NCBI RefSeq assembly: GCF_040954645.1
Contig: NC_092810.1
Span: 76,354,660-76,418,659, forward strand
Source: Diabrotica undecimpunctata
Taxonomy: Eukaryota > Arthropoda > Insecta > Coleoptera > Chrysomelidae
DNA: 64,000 nt
Reading direction: 5' to 3'
Under the pieces are notes generated by a model that had not been told where the DNA came from, did no database searches, and saw only the letters and a program-made list of their open reading frames with translations. Of the stretch, positions 52,680-63,958 are shown piece after piece. Position 1 is the stretch's first letter; the number at the start of each line of letters is the position of its first letter. The position numbers were made by a program, and so were the translations under genes.

Positions 52680-52841
52680 ATGTTTGACAACGATAAATTT
52701 ATTACTTGCATTCAGGAGAAGTCAGCACTTTGGGACAAAAGTACAAAAGAATACAGTGACAAAAGTGCACGAGGAAAAGCATGGATAGAAGTTAGCGAAA
52801 ATTTTATGACGATTGGGCAGAGTTGGACGCTTATACAATAG
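52680..52841 (+). pseudogene. MADF-domain fragment
   Basis: An ATG frame of 53 codons: FDNDKFITCIQEKSALWDKS then TKEYSDKSARGKAWIEVSEN. This fits the first half of a MADF (Myb/SANT-like) DNA-binding domain, often encoded by the second ORF of Harbinger-type transposons and by host regulators. The frame ends where a LINE fragment joins. Whether it is an exon or a transposon remnant is open. Confidence 0.5.
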
Positions 52842-53120
52842 AATACTGGGAGTAGAAATTAGAACTAGAATATTGAGATGTTACGTACTGTCTTTTTATG
52901 TGGAGTTGAAGCCTGGATAATTACGGACGCAACTGAAAACTGAAAAAAAGACGTGCCAGCTTTAAGATGTGGTGTTCGAAAAATCAAAGAATGTGGAAAA
53001 TGTCATAAACACAACACATTACAAACACTGAAATATTAAAAAAGATGAAAAAAGAAAAAGAAATATTCAACACTATAAAGGAAAGAAAAATAAGCTACTT
53101 TGGTCATATACTTAGTTATA
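52842..53120 (+). pseudogene. Decayed LINE C-terminal fragment
   Basis: In broken frames: LGVEIRTRILRCYVLSFYVE and, near 53045-53110, MKKEKEIFNTIKERKISYFG. This is the post-RT region of a LINE. Multiple stops. Confidence 0.6.
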
Positions 53121-53212
53121 TATAAATAAAATTCCAAACAATAATTCATAACAATTTTCACTATTGTGAAAAATAAAGGTATTTTACTCTTGAGCGATAT
53201 TCATACTTTTTG

Positions 53213-54240
53213 CATCATCATCATAGGTGGCTCGACAATCCGTTGTGGATCTTGGTCTGCTCACAAAGAAGTCGCCACTCCTGTCGATTCCTGGCAACTT
53301 CCCTCCATCTTCTAACCCTTAGAATCTGTAGGTCTTCTTCCACATCATCAATCCATCTCATTCGTGGTCGTCCTCTGCTTCTTGTGCCCTCTGGTTTTGA
53401 AAATGTTAATCTCTTCGTATATTCGTGATCTAACATCCTAGCAATGTGTTCAGCCCATCTAAGTCTCTGCACTTCAGAATTTCACAATATCTGGATCGGT
53501 GTATAACTCTTATAGTTCAAAGTTGTATCTTCGACGCCATAGCCCATTTTCATTTACGGCCCCAAAAATCTTTCCAAGAATTTTTCTCTCAAAAATACCA
53601 AGAAGTTTTTTATCATTTTGAGATAAGGTCCACGTTTTAGCGCCATATATCAAAACCGGTCTTATTAAGGTCTTGTATATATTAAGCTTTACTGCACGTT
53701 TTATATTTTTATTTTTTAAATGTTTCTGGAGACCGTGAGCAGTTCTGTTTGCTATTGCTATGCATCTTTTTATTTCGTCGCTTGTCGTATTTGTTGCGTT
53801 TACTAGCGATACAAGATATGTAAATTCTTTGACTTGCTCAAAGGTACGGTTGTTAATTTCAATTCTCTCTTGGATATTTCGAGGGTTTTTAGAAACCAAC
53901 ATATATTTGGTTTTTTCCTCGTTTACCACAAGTGCTAATTCACTTGCTGTGTCCGCAAGCCTTGTAAAATACTGCACCATGTCTCTCATACTTCTGCCTA
54001 CTATAACTATATCGTCAGCGAATGCCAGAATTTGCGTCGATCTATTAAAAATAGTTCTATTCATTTTAATATTTAATTGTCTAATTGCCTTTTCCAAGGC
54101 AATATTAAAGAGCAGACACGCTAACGCGTCCCCCTGTCTTAGACCATTATTAATGCTAACGAACGTAGAGTTTTCTCCTTCAATTCTAACGCATGAGCTT
54201 ACGTTTTGCATACTTCGCTTAATATTAATATAATTTGATA
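53213..54240 (-). pseudogene. 5'-truncated LINE with one frameshift
   Basis: Frame 53510-54211 has the RT catalytic part (NNGLRQGDALACLLFNIALE, LAFADDIVIVGRS) and the following KTKYMLVSKNPRN, EFTYLVSLVN, IYGAKTWTLSQND. It stops at YNFEL; the C-terminus continues in another frame at 53221-53472 (LRWAEHIARMLDHEYTKRL, RSRGRPRMRWIDDVEEDL). The 3' trinucleotide tail is the complement of catcatcatcat at 53213-53224. The N-terminal RT motifs are absent. Confidence 0.82.
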
Positions 54241-54941
54241 TGTTATGGTTGAGTTTTATGTTTTAGACCTTGCAAAACTTTTTATGAATAATAACTTTTT
54301 TTCGTAAAATTAATAATAAAATAGTTTCCCATGTGTCCAACTCAGGAAGAGACGATGTATATCGACTGATTTCTACGTACCTCAGTGTTACTACCAATCT
54401 TTCCTCTGTACTTATGGAGTATCTAAATTGCGTATTTTCTTTTGTTATGTGAGGTCAAAAGATTTGATTGACATCCGGTAATATTGAAACTATTTATCAT
54501 TATAAAGACCTCTTCGTAAAATCTCTGAAAAATTTCCATTGAATCGCGTTGAAAAAAAAAACGATGAACCCAATGCTGGTAATCCACTGGTTCTCTTAAC
54601 AGTCCCTCCGCTTCCAATACAAAAATTGCTAATATTTATTTTTCAAAATTTTTTGAGACATTATGTCGCGCTTACACACCGCAGCAGATTAAACGCATAA
54701 TGTGACGCAGATTTCACTGACGCTTCGTTGTAGGCATTTATGCTGAATATGGAGGGGCGACTAGGGAAAACATAATTTTGATCTCTGTCTATTAGGTGGA
54801 AACATAATTTTAGTATCTTTGTTAGTATCTCTCGCTAATTTCGTAATATTAACTGTAATTTTTGTCCGTATCTTTAGTAAAGACCTTTCCCATTCTACTT
54901 CGTCATTCAACTCTATCCATTTCCAACCGTTACCAGTTTGC

Positions 54942-54944
<3 letters not shown>
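54241..54944. other. No confident gene
   Basis: The frame at 54423-54617 (-) is short and unrecognised. At 54890-54945 a LINE-like 3' scrap (ccaaccgttaccagtttgct) also seen near 40290 abuts the next (TA)n tract. Confidence 0.35.

Positions 54945-55015
<71 letters not shown>
54945..55015. repeat. (TA)n microsatellite
   Basis: TA run ending exactly at the next transposon's terminus. Confidence 0.97.
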
Positions 55016-57093
55016 CAGTGTGACCCATTTACATTGGAAACACCTCTATAAAATTTGAAGTTGTTAACCGATTTTAACCAAATTTTTTATTAATGTCATG
55101 TAATAAAATGTCTATTGCGGGACAAAATATGAAATATTTAGTTAAATTTTCAGGGCATTCTACGATACTTTTTCTTCGTCGAAAATGTAGAATTTGTATT
55201 AGCGATTTTTTCATTAAAAAAATTTCTACGCCACTGGATTTAAAGTGCCTTCAAATAGCTATGACAAAAATTTCATTAAGATATATTTATTAATAACAAA
55301 CTTATGACAACTTAAAATTTTAAAACTCACTAAGAAAAAAACACTCTGTATTAACGTTAAAAAAACAGTCTGTATTAACAGAAACATAATTTTAGTTTAA
55401 ATACTAGTTGCCTCTACCAATCCACCATCTAATTGGATACATTTGTCGTAGCGTTTATGAATATTTCTAATTACATTTCTTAGTTGTTGGGGAGTAATTT
55501 CTGCACGTGCTTGTCGAATTCTTGCACAAAGTTCGTTTACGTCTCTTGCACCGGTTTGGTAAACTTTTTGTTTGATAACTCCCCAGAGAAATAAGTATAA
55601 AGTTGTGAGATCTGGAGACCTGGGTGGCCAATCTATCAACGGACTACCCCGGCCTCTCCAACGGTTCGAAAAATTTTCATTTAGCCATTGCTTTACGGTT
55701 CTGGCGTAATGAACAGAACACCCATCTAACTGGATATACAAATTTAATCGTTCATTAATTGGGAGCTTATGAATAGCATCCCACAAGTCGGTATTTAAAA
55801 ATTCTAAAAAGTTCTGCGAGTTCAAGTTTTCTTCAAAAAAGAAAGGACCAATAACTCGCTCGTTCAGTATACCACACTAGACATTGATTTTTTGAGAATA
55901 CTGGCTTTTACAGTTTATTACCCAATGGGGATTATCTGCTGTCCAATAGCGACAAGTCTGTGATGATACTACTCCATTTGTAGTGAAAGTAGCTTCGTCG
56001 GTAAACAACACTTTTTTTAGAAAATTTATATTGTTTAAATATTCCCCTTGGGCCCATAAACAATATTCTAAACGTTTTGCTTCGTCGCCTTCTTGTAATG
56101 TGTGTAAGAATTTTGGTTTAAAAGGTTTAATATTATTTACCTTAAGATATCGCCGAATACTCTCTCGAGGCACATTCAAATATAAACTGGCATTCCTTAA
56201 ACTGGCATTAGGGTTATTTCTGAAATGATCTAAAATTATTTGATCATTTCCTCTTCTTCTTTGTAACGGGTTATTTTTTAAAATTAGTTTTAATACTGCA
56301 CCATATTCATTAAATATTCTATTTATTTTGTTTACCGTACCGCAGCTAATATTAGGATGATCCACATGTCTGTCATTAAATATTGTACAAACTTCCCTGG
56401 CACTTCTATCGTTATCTCCCAAAAGACGTATAATTTTAATTTTTTCTCTCAAACTTAATCTTGCAACCATGACACAAAATATTATTAAAAGAATTTGAAG
56501 TAAATATTGTTGCAAATATTATGCATAAATTTATGCTAGAACTGAAATTTGTATGACACAAATAATGTAATATAAACAGTAATATCGTTGTCATGGCAAC
56601 TGAGATTTAAGTTGTAGCATGTAAAGTTAATAATAATGTAAGTGCGTTACTTGCATTAAATTTTTATGCTATTTTAAACATTTTTTTGTCTAGTAGTGGT
56701 TTCTTATTAAAATTATTTGAAAAATAATTAGTTTAATGGTTATCTGTTGATACAGGGTGTTCTTTTTTGACTCGTAGCTTAGTGAGTTTTAAAATTTTAA
56801 GTTGTCATAACTTCGTTATTAATAAATATATTTTAATGAAATTTTTGTCATAAGTATTTGAAGCCACTCTAAATTCAGTGGCGTAGAAATTTTTTTAATA
56901 AAAAAATCGCTAATACAAATTCTCTATTTTTGACGAAGAAAAAGTATCGTAGAATGTCCTAAAAATTTAACCAAATATTTCATATTTTGTCCCGCAGTAG
57001 ACCTTTTATTACATGACATTAAAACAAAATTTTGTTAAAATCGGTTAACAACTTCAAATTTTATACAGGTGTTTCCAATCGAAATGGGTCACA

Positions 57094-57096
<3 letters not shown>
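55016..57096 (-). mobile_element. Mariner-type transposon, ~335 bp terminal inverted repeats
   Basis: The left repeat 55016-55348 starts cagtgtgacccattt and pairs with 56756-57096 at roughly 90% by eye. Both ends lie directly in (TA)n, as expected for TA targeting. Length 2081 bp, one transposase gene on the - strand. Confidence 0.88.
55397..56470 (-). pseudogene. Mariner-like transposase with a single nonsense codon
   Basis: From the ATG at 56470 (MVARLSLREKIKIIRLLGDN) to the stop at 55397 the frame has 358 codons, interrupted only by TAG at 55877-55879, in the conserved INV-W-G position where family members have Trp. HTH regions lie at residues ~10-110. Catalytic aspartates are present in KVLFTDEATF, IQLDGCSVHYA and WPPRSPDLTTL. 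Length and layout match the intact transposase at 1048-2109, from which it is clearly diverged. Earlier in-frame codons extend upstream to 56515 but this ATG fits the family start. Confidence 0.85.

Positions 57097-57168
<72 letters not shown>
57097..57168. repeat. (TA)n microsatellite
   Basis: TA run between the mariner end and the LTR of the gypsy element. Confidence 0.96.
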
Positions 57169-57170
<2 letters not shown>

Positions 57171-57173
<3 letters not shown>

Positions 57174-58168
57174 GATATTTAAAGTCTTGGTGCGCCAAGC
57201 AATAATTAGCAAATTAATTTTTTTTTGATTAATTAAAATTATTTAATGATATGATTATGACTCTATCAAAATTTTTAATTCTTTTATCTCAGGGTTAAAT
57301 TCGTGCTTCAATATCTATGCTATTACATGTGAAAGGTAAGGTCCAAAGAATACCGGAATAATAAAAAACACATATGATCTAACACTATATATTGAAATAA
57401 AAATAATGAAATAATTCACACTCAAAAGTTTTCAATAAACAAATCTCATATAATGATTCTCAAAATTTTGTTCTACGTACGTGAACAATCAAAATTAATG
57501 GTACAAACAATATTAATTGTAATCTCAAAATCCCAAACTATTCTAACTCTCCTAATCAAAATATTTATATCCTTTCTAAATTAAGTGTAAAAATTGTGTT
57601 ATCAATAAAAGAAAAAACTGCATAAAACAAAAATATCTCTCTCTGATGATGAGTGGTCCAAATCCTTGTTCCTTGTAGACTATATTATCTCCTCTCAACC
57701 GCTCCCTATGTAATCAGCAATCTTACAACAGATTGTTGCAAGTATATCGTCCTTAATGATCTCCTTCAAAAGCACAAATCATTCAAATTATGATAGCCTT
57801 TCTCCTCTCGATAAACTGAATCTCTCGTTGGCCCGAGTGAAAAAATGACTCTTGGAATATCTTCTCTTTACGATAAACTGAATCTCTCGTTGGCCTGAAC
57901 AGTGACTCTTGAAATATAAGTAGAAAAATATGACTTACAATATTTTGCTGCTTCAGCTTCTGTCAGATACACTAACTCCACAAAAACTCACTAACATTCA
58001 ACACTACTGCTTGCTACTTCTCGGGAACCGCCAGAGAACAATCACTGTTCGTCTTACAGACTTGGAAAACCAACTGATTATCTTTTCTCTCTCCTAAATC
58101 TAGCTAAACTTTCATTCCTACATACCTATCCCACCTTTTTCAATCTCCGCCAATCAAAACTCGTCACA
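57171..58168 (-). repeat. 3' LTR (998 bp)
   Basis: On the - strand it starts TGTGACGAG and ends ATATCACA (TG...CA). The end sequence complementary to tgtgatatttaaagtcttg recurs at 63982-64000, where the other LTR begins. It contains a local duplication of 'gataaactgaatctctcgtt' near 57810 and 57870. Confidence 0.88.
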
Positions 58169-58188
58169 ATTCCCCCATTTTTTCATTT
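58169..58188 (-). promoter_or_regulatory. Polypurine tract
   Basis: The - strand reads gaaatgaaaaaatgggggaa immediately before the 3' LTR's TGTG, the expected plus-strand priming site. Confidence 0.8.
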
Positions 58189-58669
58189 CGATAACAAACA
58201 AATTTTTACCTATAATTATAAATTTCCTAAAACTTATTTACAAATAATATTTTTCTATAATTCTTAAAAACTAACAAAAACCTCTTTCTAAAATCCCTTC
58301 TATTGTCTTTAATCACTGCATTAATGTATTTGGAAAACCCGGTTCAATTGTCTTTGGATTTCACTTAAAATTATGCGGGTCACTCAAGTATAACAAAGAA
58401 ATAATTTATGCATAGCTTACATTTTGTTTAGTACAGGTAATCCAAGAATTTAATAACTTTCCTTCTTCGAAATGTTTGTTGGTTATTATCCTACTTATCT
58501 GAATTATTTTAATGTTTTTAAACTTTGAAATATTTTAATCAACCCAATATTTTTCTCGATTTTACATATCATAACAAATCCCCGCCATTTGATCTGCCGA
58601 AAACTCTTTGTTAAATTTTAAAAATGACAAAAGTTTTCCAGGATCAAATTATTTCACTGTTATTAAAAT
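58189..58669. other. Untranslated region between pol and the 3' LTR
   Basis: AT-rich, with no frame resembling envelope or an accessory protein. Confidence 0.55.
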
Positions 58670-61393
58670 CTATTCATGATATTGATAGATGTCGTGAATG
58701 TTAAAAATACCCCGTATATTTCCTGTCTCTATGTGCGCTAATTCATAACTATTTACCCCATTTTCCGTATTGACCCTATATGGACCTTCAAATATCGGCA
58801 TCAATTTAGCACAAATACCATTTTGTAAATTCGACACCCTCAGTGCCTTCACTAAGACTTTATCTCCTTTCTGGAATTTGATCGGCCTTCTTCTTCGGGT
58901 TCTCTCTTGTCTTTGGAGATATTTCTCTCCACTTCGTCTCAATCTTCTTTGAACCAACTCGATCACTTCTTCGTATTGTCTGGGGGCGGTGTCTTCCCAC
59001 GGTCTTGTAGGCATTGTTCCTTTCATTATATATAAAGGCGTCTCTTTGGTAACCGTATTTGGAGCACAATTCAAATAGGTCTCGATCTCAAACACTTTTC
59101 TGTCCCAATGTCGATGATGTTCTTCCGCGGCAATTCGTAGAAATTTTGTGACTTCTTGTATAAAACGCTCCGATGGGTTGCTCTGTGGATGACGGATGCT
59201 TATAAATTTTGTATCGATGCCCCTCTCTCTTAATTCCCTTTTAAAACGTTCGTTCCTAAAATATGTCACATTGTCCAATAAAATATTGTCTGGTCTTCCC
59301 ACCGTTTCTATAAAATTGTCTATCTTCCTAAGTATTTCAATTCCTTTTGTGGTTCTGCATGCGTACAATTTAACATATTTTGAGAAAAGATCCACCATAA
59401 CTAATATGTGTTTATTCCTTTGAGTTGTTGGTATCAAATCGCTCAACATATCAATAGCAACAATATCCAGTTTCTTCCGAGCTACGACGTTTTTTGTGAC
59501 GTTTTCTTTTTTAAAGTTCCTACTTTTACACTTTTGGCATGTCACACAATTTCGAGTCACCTCTTTGGCTATTGTATAGTCCTGTCGACAAATGTAGTTC
59601 TCCCTGAACATAAGCCACACCTTTCTACTTCCAATATGTCCGTTGTCACAGTGTAATTTTAAAAAAACTTCTTTTGCCATTTGCTCCGTGATTACATAGA
59701 GTTCTTTACCATCGACCCTCTTAAAATATAGGTTATTTTCTTGTTCAGCCCTTTGCTTTTCTCTTTCATTCAATTCTTCCTGATTTTCCCTGATTTTGGC
59801 CAAAGAAAATAAGCCTGCTTCTTCTCTCATTATGTTCATGCCTACGTGGAGAGTTTTGTGATCCTCTTTGCGGAATTGTTCATCTCTCGTCAACGCATCA
59901 GCCAAAATATTGTCCGTTCCTTTGATATATTTAAATTCAAAATCATATTCTTGGAGTAAAAGAATGCCCCTATGAATTCTATTATTTACCAACCTATTTT
60001 TCATTATGTGTACCAACGCTGCATGGTCCGTTTCAATGGTGAATCTTGCCCCAAGTAGGTAAAAACGTAATTTGTTTACACAAAATAACACACTGGCAAA
60101 CTCTAATTCAGTAACGCTGTATTTTCTCTCATACGTTTTGGTTACACGGGAAACAAAACATATTGGCACCTCTATATCGTCTTGTATCTGTGATAACACC
60201 CCTGCAAATTTTTTTATGGAAGCATCGGTCCTGAGAATGAAAGGTTGCTCATATCTTGGGTGGTGCACTCTTACAGCTGTGGAAAACGCTCCTTTTAAAT
60301 TTTTGAAAGCGATTTCTTGTTCAGTTCCCCATTTCCATCTAACATTTTTCTTAAGTAATGCTATTAGCGGTATTTCTTTTGTACTGAGGTCTGGTATCAG
60401 CTTTTTGAAATAGTTTACCATTCCTAAAAATCCCCGCAAAGTTTTTAAATTGGTTGGCCTAGGGTAGTTGTTTATGACTTCGATTCTATCTTCTGCAAGA
60501 CTAATCCCTTTTGTGTCTAATTTGAATCCTAAATACAATACCTCTTTTTGGAAAAACTGACACTTTTGAATATTTAATTTTAATCCGGCTTGATCAAGTT
60601 CTTCGAGAACAGTATGAATATGTCGTAGATGGCTTGTTATATCCGGTGAGAAAATTAATAAATCATCTATGTAATGTACAACAAATTCTCCATGCCTATT
60701 TAAAATTGTGTGTAATGCGCGAACCAAAGCAGCGCATGCACTTTGTAGTCCAAATGGTACTACCCTAAATCGGTGCACCACTCCGTCGATAGAAAAAGCG
60801 GTATAATTTCGACACTTTTCTGCCAAAGGTATTAACCAAAAACTGTGTTTCAAATCGATTTTGGGGAAAATGTGTGATCCTGTGATTCGTCCAAAAATGG
60901 CTTCTATGTTCAAAGGCGCTTCGTATTGCGCGATTGTGTGCGAATTAATGTTTCTTGCATCTAAACATAATCGCAAATCACCATTTGATTTTTTTACGCA
61001 TACTATCGGGTTGATATATGGAGAGTCACATCTTTCGATCACCTTGTCTTTGATCATATTTTCAATTTCCTGTCCGACGCTTTGCCTGTATTTATACGGG
61101 ATTGGATATGTTTTCGATTTAAAATTTTCTAAGTTTTTAACTTTAAAAGAATGTTCATAATTTTCTAAAATCTTCTCTATTTCCTTCTCCATGTTTTCTC
61201 CACATATTATTTTTCTTTCATCCTCAGTTTGTTCACATGTGTTCACTGTCCGTATTACTTCTTCACAAAATTCTGGATTCTCGTCCATAATTGCCATTTC
61301 TTCTCTGTCCTCTTCCGTTATTTCTTCTTCTATTTTTTCTTTATCTTTAATTTCTATCTGGTATTCCGAGCACCATGTTTCGGCTCCTTCCAT
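58670..61393 (-). CDS. pol: Gypsy Pol: reverse transcriptase, RNase H, integrase
   Basis: 907 codons from the first ATG; the frame is also open upstream of it. Reverse transcriptase about 95-330 with D180 (FPKIDLKHSF) and the YIDD box at 241-244. RNase H from about 380 (RTDAS, D390; ETDHAAL; ADALTR near 500). Integrase zinc finger H581, H587, C616, C619. Integrase core D648 (AIDMLSDL), D707 (ILLDNVTYF, in place of the usual SDNGTQF) and E742 (NPSERF). The C-terminal tail ends at 58670. All key residues are present. The frame lies -1 relative to pro, and an A-run at the end of pro is a candidate frameshift site. Lengths are normal for gypsy elements. Confidence 0.9.
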   Translation of the reverse strand: MEGAETWCSEYQIEIKDKEKIEEEITEEDREEMAIMDENPEFCEEVIRTVNTCEQTEDERKIICGENMEKEIEKILENYEHSFKVKNLENFKSKTYPIPYKYRQSVGQEIENMIKDKVIERCDSPYINPIVCVKKSNGDLRLCLDARNINSHTIAQYEAPLNIEAIFGRITGSHIFPKIDLKHSFWLIPLAEKCRNYTAFSIDGVVHRFRVVPFGLQSACAALVRALHTILNRHGEFVVHYIDDLLIFSPDITSHLRHIHTVLEELDQAGLKLNIQKCQFFQKEVLYLGFKLDTKGISLAEDRIEVINNYPRPTNLKTLRGFLGMVNYFKKLIPDLSTKEIPLIALLKKNVRWKWGTEQEIAFKNLKGAFSTAVRVHHPRYEQPFILRTDASIKKFAGVLSQIQDDIEVPICFVSRVTKTYERKYSVTELEFASVLFCVNKLRFYLLGARFTIETDHAALVHIMKNRLVNNRIHRGILLLQEYDFEFKYIKGTDNILADALTRDEQFRKEDHKTLHVGMNIMREEAGLFSLAKIRENQEELNEREKQRAEQENNLYFKRVDGKELYVITEQMAKEVFLKLHCDNGHIGSRKVWLMFRENYICRQDYTIAKEVTRNCVTCQKCKSRNFKKENVTKNVVARKKLDIVAIDMLSDLIPTTQRNKHILVMVDLFSKYVKLYACRTTKGIEILRKIDNFIETVGRPDNILLDNVTYFRNERFKRELRERGIDTKFISIRHPQSNPSERFIQEVTKFLRIAAEEHHRHWDRKVFEIETYLNCAPNTVTKETPLYIMKGTMPTRPWEDTAPRQYEEVIELVQRRLRRSGEKYLQRQERTRRRRPIKFQKGDKVLVKALRVSNLQNGICAKLMPIFEGPYRVNTENGVNSYELAHIETGNIRGIFNIHDIYQYHE

Positions 61394-61401
61394 TTTTCTG
61401 C

Positions 61402-62045
61402 TTATAACTTCCTTTTTTTCCTGCTTTCTTTTCGAACTCTTCTTCTTTTTTTTATTCTCTTTTCCTCTTCGGATTGATTTTTTTCTTGAGCTTTCGATTT
61501 ATCCTCTACCGTCATATTGATTTCTTTATGTTTTTCTTGTCCATTTATCCTTTCAGAAAATTTTCTCCTATCTGTTTCCTTTTCTTCTTCTATGTTGTCT
61601 GGTTCTGCTCTGATTTCCAGTTGATTTTCCGAAAAATTGATGGTGATATGTTTTTCACTCAATTCATCAATTCCCGCTATCATATCATGATTTAGATCTT
61701 TGATCACCACACATTGCATAATATAGAATTTGTCTCCCACTCTGATCCGTACTCCTAAACCTTCGTTTACTGTCGTCAATTTTTTATTATTTGCACCCAC
61801 TAAAGCAACCCTCGGAATCTTATACACAAATCTGTCCATATTTAATTCTTTTACTAGTTTTTTATTGATTAGCGAAATTTCCGATCCAGAATCAATCAGA
61901 ATTTTAATCGCTTTATGTTTTATAAATGCATCTAAAAAAATTAGATTGGAATTAGAATTTTGTTTTTCGTTTCCCGCCAACTGTATAAACTCTCTCGGGT
62001 GACAAAATATACCGGAGAGTTTTTTACTTTTGTTTAGTGGATGCC
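61402..62045 (-). CDS. pro: Gypsy protease region
   Basis: The frame opens just after gag in the -1 phase relative to it. From 61980 it reads (Q)LAGNEKQNSN, then the aspartic-protease active site ILIDSGSEISLI and a flap-like region, and DMIAGIDEL in the late domain. The C-terminal third is Lys/Glu/Arg-rich and ends KKRKL at 61402. It has no ATG of its own in a good place, so expression from the gag mRNA by frameshift, or as part of a longer precursor, is likely. One active-site Asp per monomer, as in retroviral-type proteases. Confidence 0.82.
61404..61422 (-). promoter_or_regulatory. Candidate -1 frameshift site between pro and pol
   Basis: On the - strand seven A's precede GGAAGTTATAA, the last codons of pro. 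Slipping back one base on AAA AAA puts the ribosome in the pol frame (AAG GAA GTT ATA AGC), which joins the frame of the Met at 61393 without a stop. A downstream structure was not evaluated. Confidence 0.45.
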
Positions 62046-63572
62046 TTATTGAAAATCCTGTCTGGATTCATTGAATACTTCTTCTTCCTCCTTTTCTATT
62101 GCCACATGATTCATCTCTCTTCTGTTTTGTCGTTGGAATCTCTGATTATTTCTATCGTCCCTTTGTTCGTTCGTATTCCTATTCGGAGGATTTTGTGCAT
62201 CTCTATTCCTGTTGTGATTTTCATTTGTTCTATTTTGTGTATCATTCCGGTTATCGTAATTTTGTTGTCTATTGTAATTATTGTAATTTCTCGGCCTATA
62301 TTCGTTTGTTGATCTGGGATGTCGGTTTCTCTGGTCATAATTTGATGAATACCTTCTTTCCGGTCCATTATATTGGTCATGTTGTCTTCTATTTCTCATT
62401 TCTTTTCTTTTCGCTTCTTTTAATTGAAGGAATTGGCACAAACTATCAATATCTTGATAGTTTCTCAAAATCACGTGATCTTCCAACGTTTCCTCAAAAT
62501 GTCTGCTGATTATTTCTACCAGCTGTTCGGTAGAATATTTGTATTCTAGATATTTTGAATTGTTATATATCTGCAAAGCATATCTTTCTTCAGATATTCC
62601 CATTTTTTCGTGATATTTTCCATTCTGTAGCTCTTGGTTGATTTCTCTCTGTTTATTTTTCCCCCAGAAATAGTTGAGAAATTTATTTTCAAAATCTGTC
62701 CAATTTTCAAACTCATCTTCCTTGCTTTCATACCATAACGCTGCTCCTTCTTTCAAATGGTTTCTAATTGTTTCTTTGCAATCGTCAAAATATCTAATAT
62801 GTTGTAATTTGGTTTTCAAATTTTTAACAAACGGTACTGGGTGTGTTTTCCGAATATCCCCGCCAAATTGTATTTTCGCCTCGCTTGTTCCATGGATGAC
62901 CATTTCCCTTCTTTCCCCGGAATTTTGTTCCTTTTTGATTTCCTCCATTTTTTTTTCTATTTCTCGCATGTCTTCTTGTAAAACGTTTTCAAATTTTGTT
63001 TCTAATTTTTCTAATTCCTTTTTCTGGACAGTCTTAATATCCTTCATTTTAGTTTCTATTTCTTCTCTCTGCATCTCTAGTTCCTTTCTCTGGCAATTTT
63101 GTATCTCCTTCATTGTATTTTGGATATCTTTAATCTCTATCTCTTGTTTTGCATTCTTTAGGGTTATTTCTTCTATCTGTTGTATCAGTTCTTTCTTTAT
63201 CCCCTCAACACGTCCTTTAATTTCCTGTTCATAGTTTTCCAGACGCTGCTCTATATTCCTGTTATTTAGTTCTATTGCTTGTCTTGTTTCCCGTTGGTTT
63301 TCTTCCATTGTTGGTTTTGTTTCTTGTTGATTTCTATCAATTTTCTTTGCTGTTTCATTCATTGTTTGTTTTGTTTCCCTTTGATTCTCTTGTATTTGTT
63401 GTGTCTGTAATTGCATTAGTTGTAATATTTTCTCTATTCCTGATAATTCTTTTTTCTCCTCAACTATTGTAACATTTCCTTCATTATCCGATCCTTCTTC
63501 AACAATTGTTTCCTCTTCTCTGTTATCCTCCTTCCTTTCTTGCATTTTGCTTTGACTCCTTGTGGTCGACAT
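62046..63572 (-). CDS. gag: Gypsy Gag
   Basis: 508 codons from ATG (NNM-STTRSQSK); an upstream in-frame TTG should not be the start. Residues ~30-215 are a long Glu/Lys/Gln-rich coiled coil with repeated 'QRETKQT'-like heptads. The middle (about 240-380) is the capsid-like part (PFVKNLKTKLQHIRYFDD, ALWYESKEDEFENW, LNYFW, ISEERYALQIYN). The end is Arg/Asn/Gln-rich nucleic-acid-binding sequence (QDQRN-, NRNRD- and QRDDRNNQR-type). No CCHC zinc knuckle is present; the basic tail probably replaces it. Ends at 62046, overlapping the -1 frame that becomes protease. Confidence 0.85.
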   Translation of the reverse strand: MSTTRSQSKMQERKEDNREEETIVEEGSDNEGNVTIVEEKKELSGIEKILQLMQLQTQQIQENQRETKQTMNETAKKIDRNQQETKPTMEENQRETRQAIELNNRNIEQRLENYEQEIKGRVEGIKKELIQQIEEITLKNAKQEIEIKDIQNTMKEIQNCQRKELEMQREEIETKMKDIKTVQKKELEKLETKFENVLQEDMREIEKKMEEIKKEQNSGERREMVIHGTSEAKIQFGGDIRKTHPVPFVKNLKTKLQHIRYFDDCKETIRNHLKEGAALWYESKEDEFENWTDFENKFLNYFWGKNKQREINQELQNGKYHEKMGISEERYALQIYNNSKYLEYKYSTEQLVEIISRHFEETLEDHVILRNYQDIDSLCQFLQLKEAKRKEMRNRRQHDQYNGPERRYSSNYDQRNRHPRSTNEYRPRNYNNYNRQQNYDNRNDTQNRTNENHNRNRDAQNPPNRNTNEQRDDRNNQRFQRQNRREMNHVAIEKEEEEVFNESRQDFQ

Positions 63573-63958
63573 GTTGTTTCTTTTCGTTACTGTTTTTGTC
63601 CCCGCCAAATGTGAAATTTTACAACACTCTATATGTTTCAGAACACGAAAATATTTCTCCCCAAATGTATTAAATTTTCACGACAAATATCAAATATGCA
63701 ATCAGTAAAATTCAAATAATTCAAAATAAATATCAAATGTACGATTGGTAAAGAAAATAAAATCAAATAATTCAATAGCAGTAAATATCCACTAACTACG
63801 ATCAATCAATAAATCAAATTTATATTCCCTGGAAAAATTGTCAAAATACTTTCAAATTCAAATTCCCTCAATGTTATATGTTTTTATCTCTGGATCACCT
63901 GTACTTATTCCAGATCTCTTTCCCTTCCTTCAAATGTAAAGCTGCGATATTTTCAAGC
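63573..63958 (-). other. Gag leader
   Basis: Untranslated leader between primer site and gag ATG, AT-rich. It contains 'ttggcggggacaaaaacag' just before gag, echoed by 'ttggcgggaaacgaaaa' at the start of the protease region. Confidence 0.6.

Noticed and set aside
58189..58669. Envelope-like gene in the gypsy element
   Set aside because: No open frame with signal peptide or membrane segment lies between pol and the 3' LTR.
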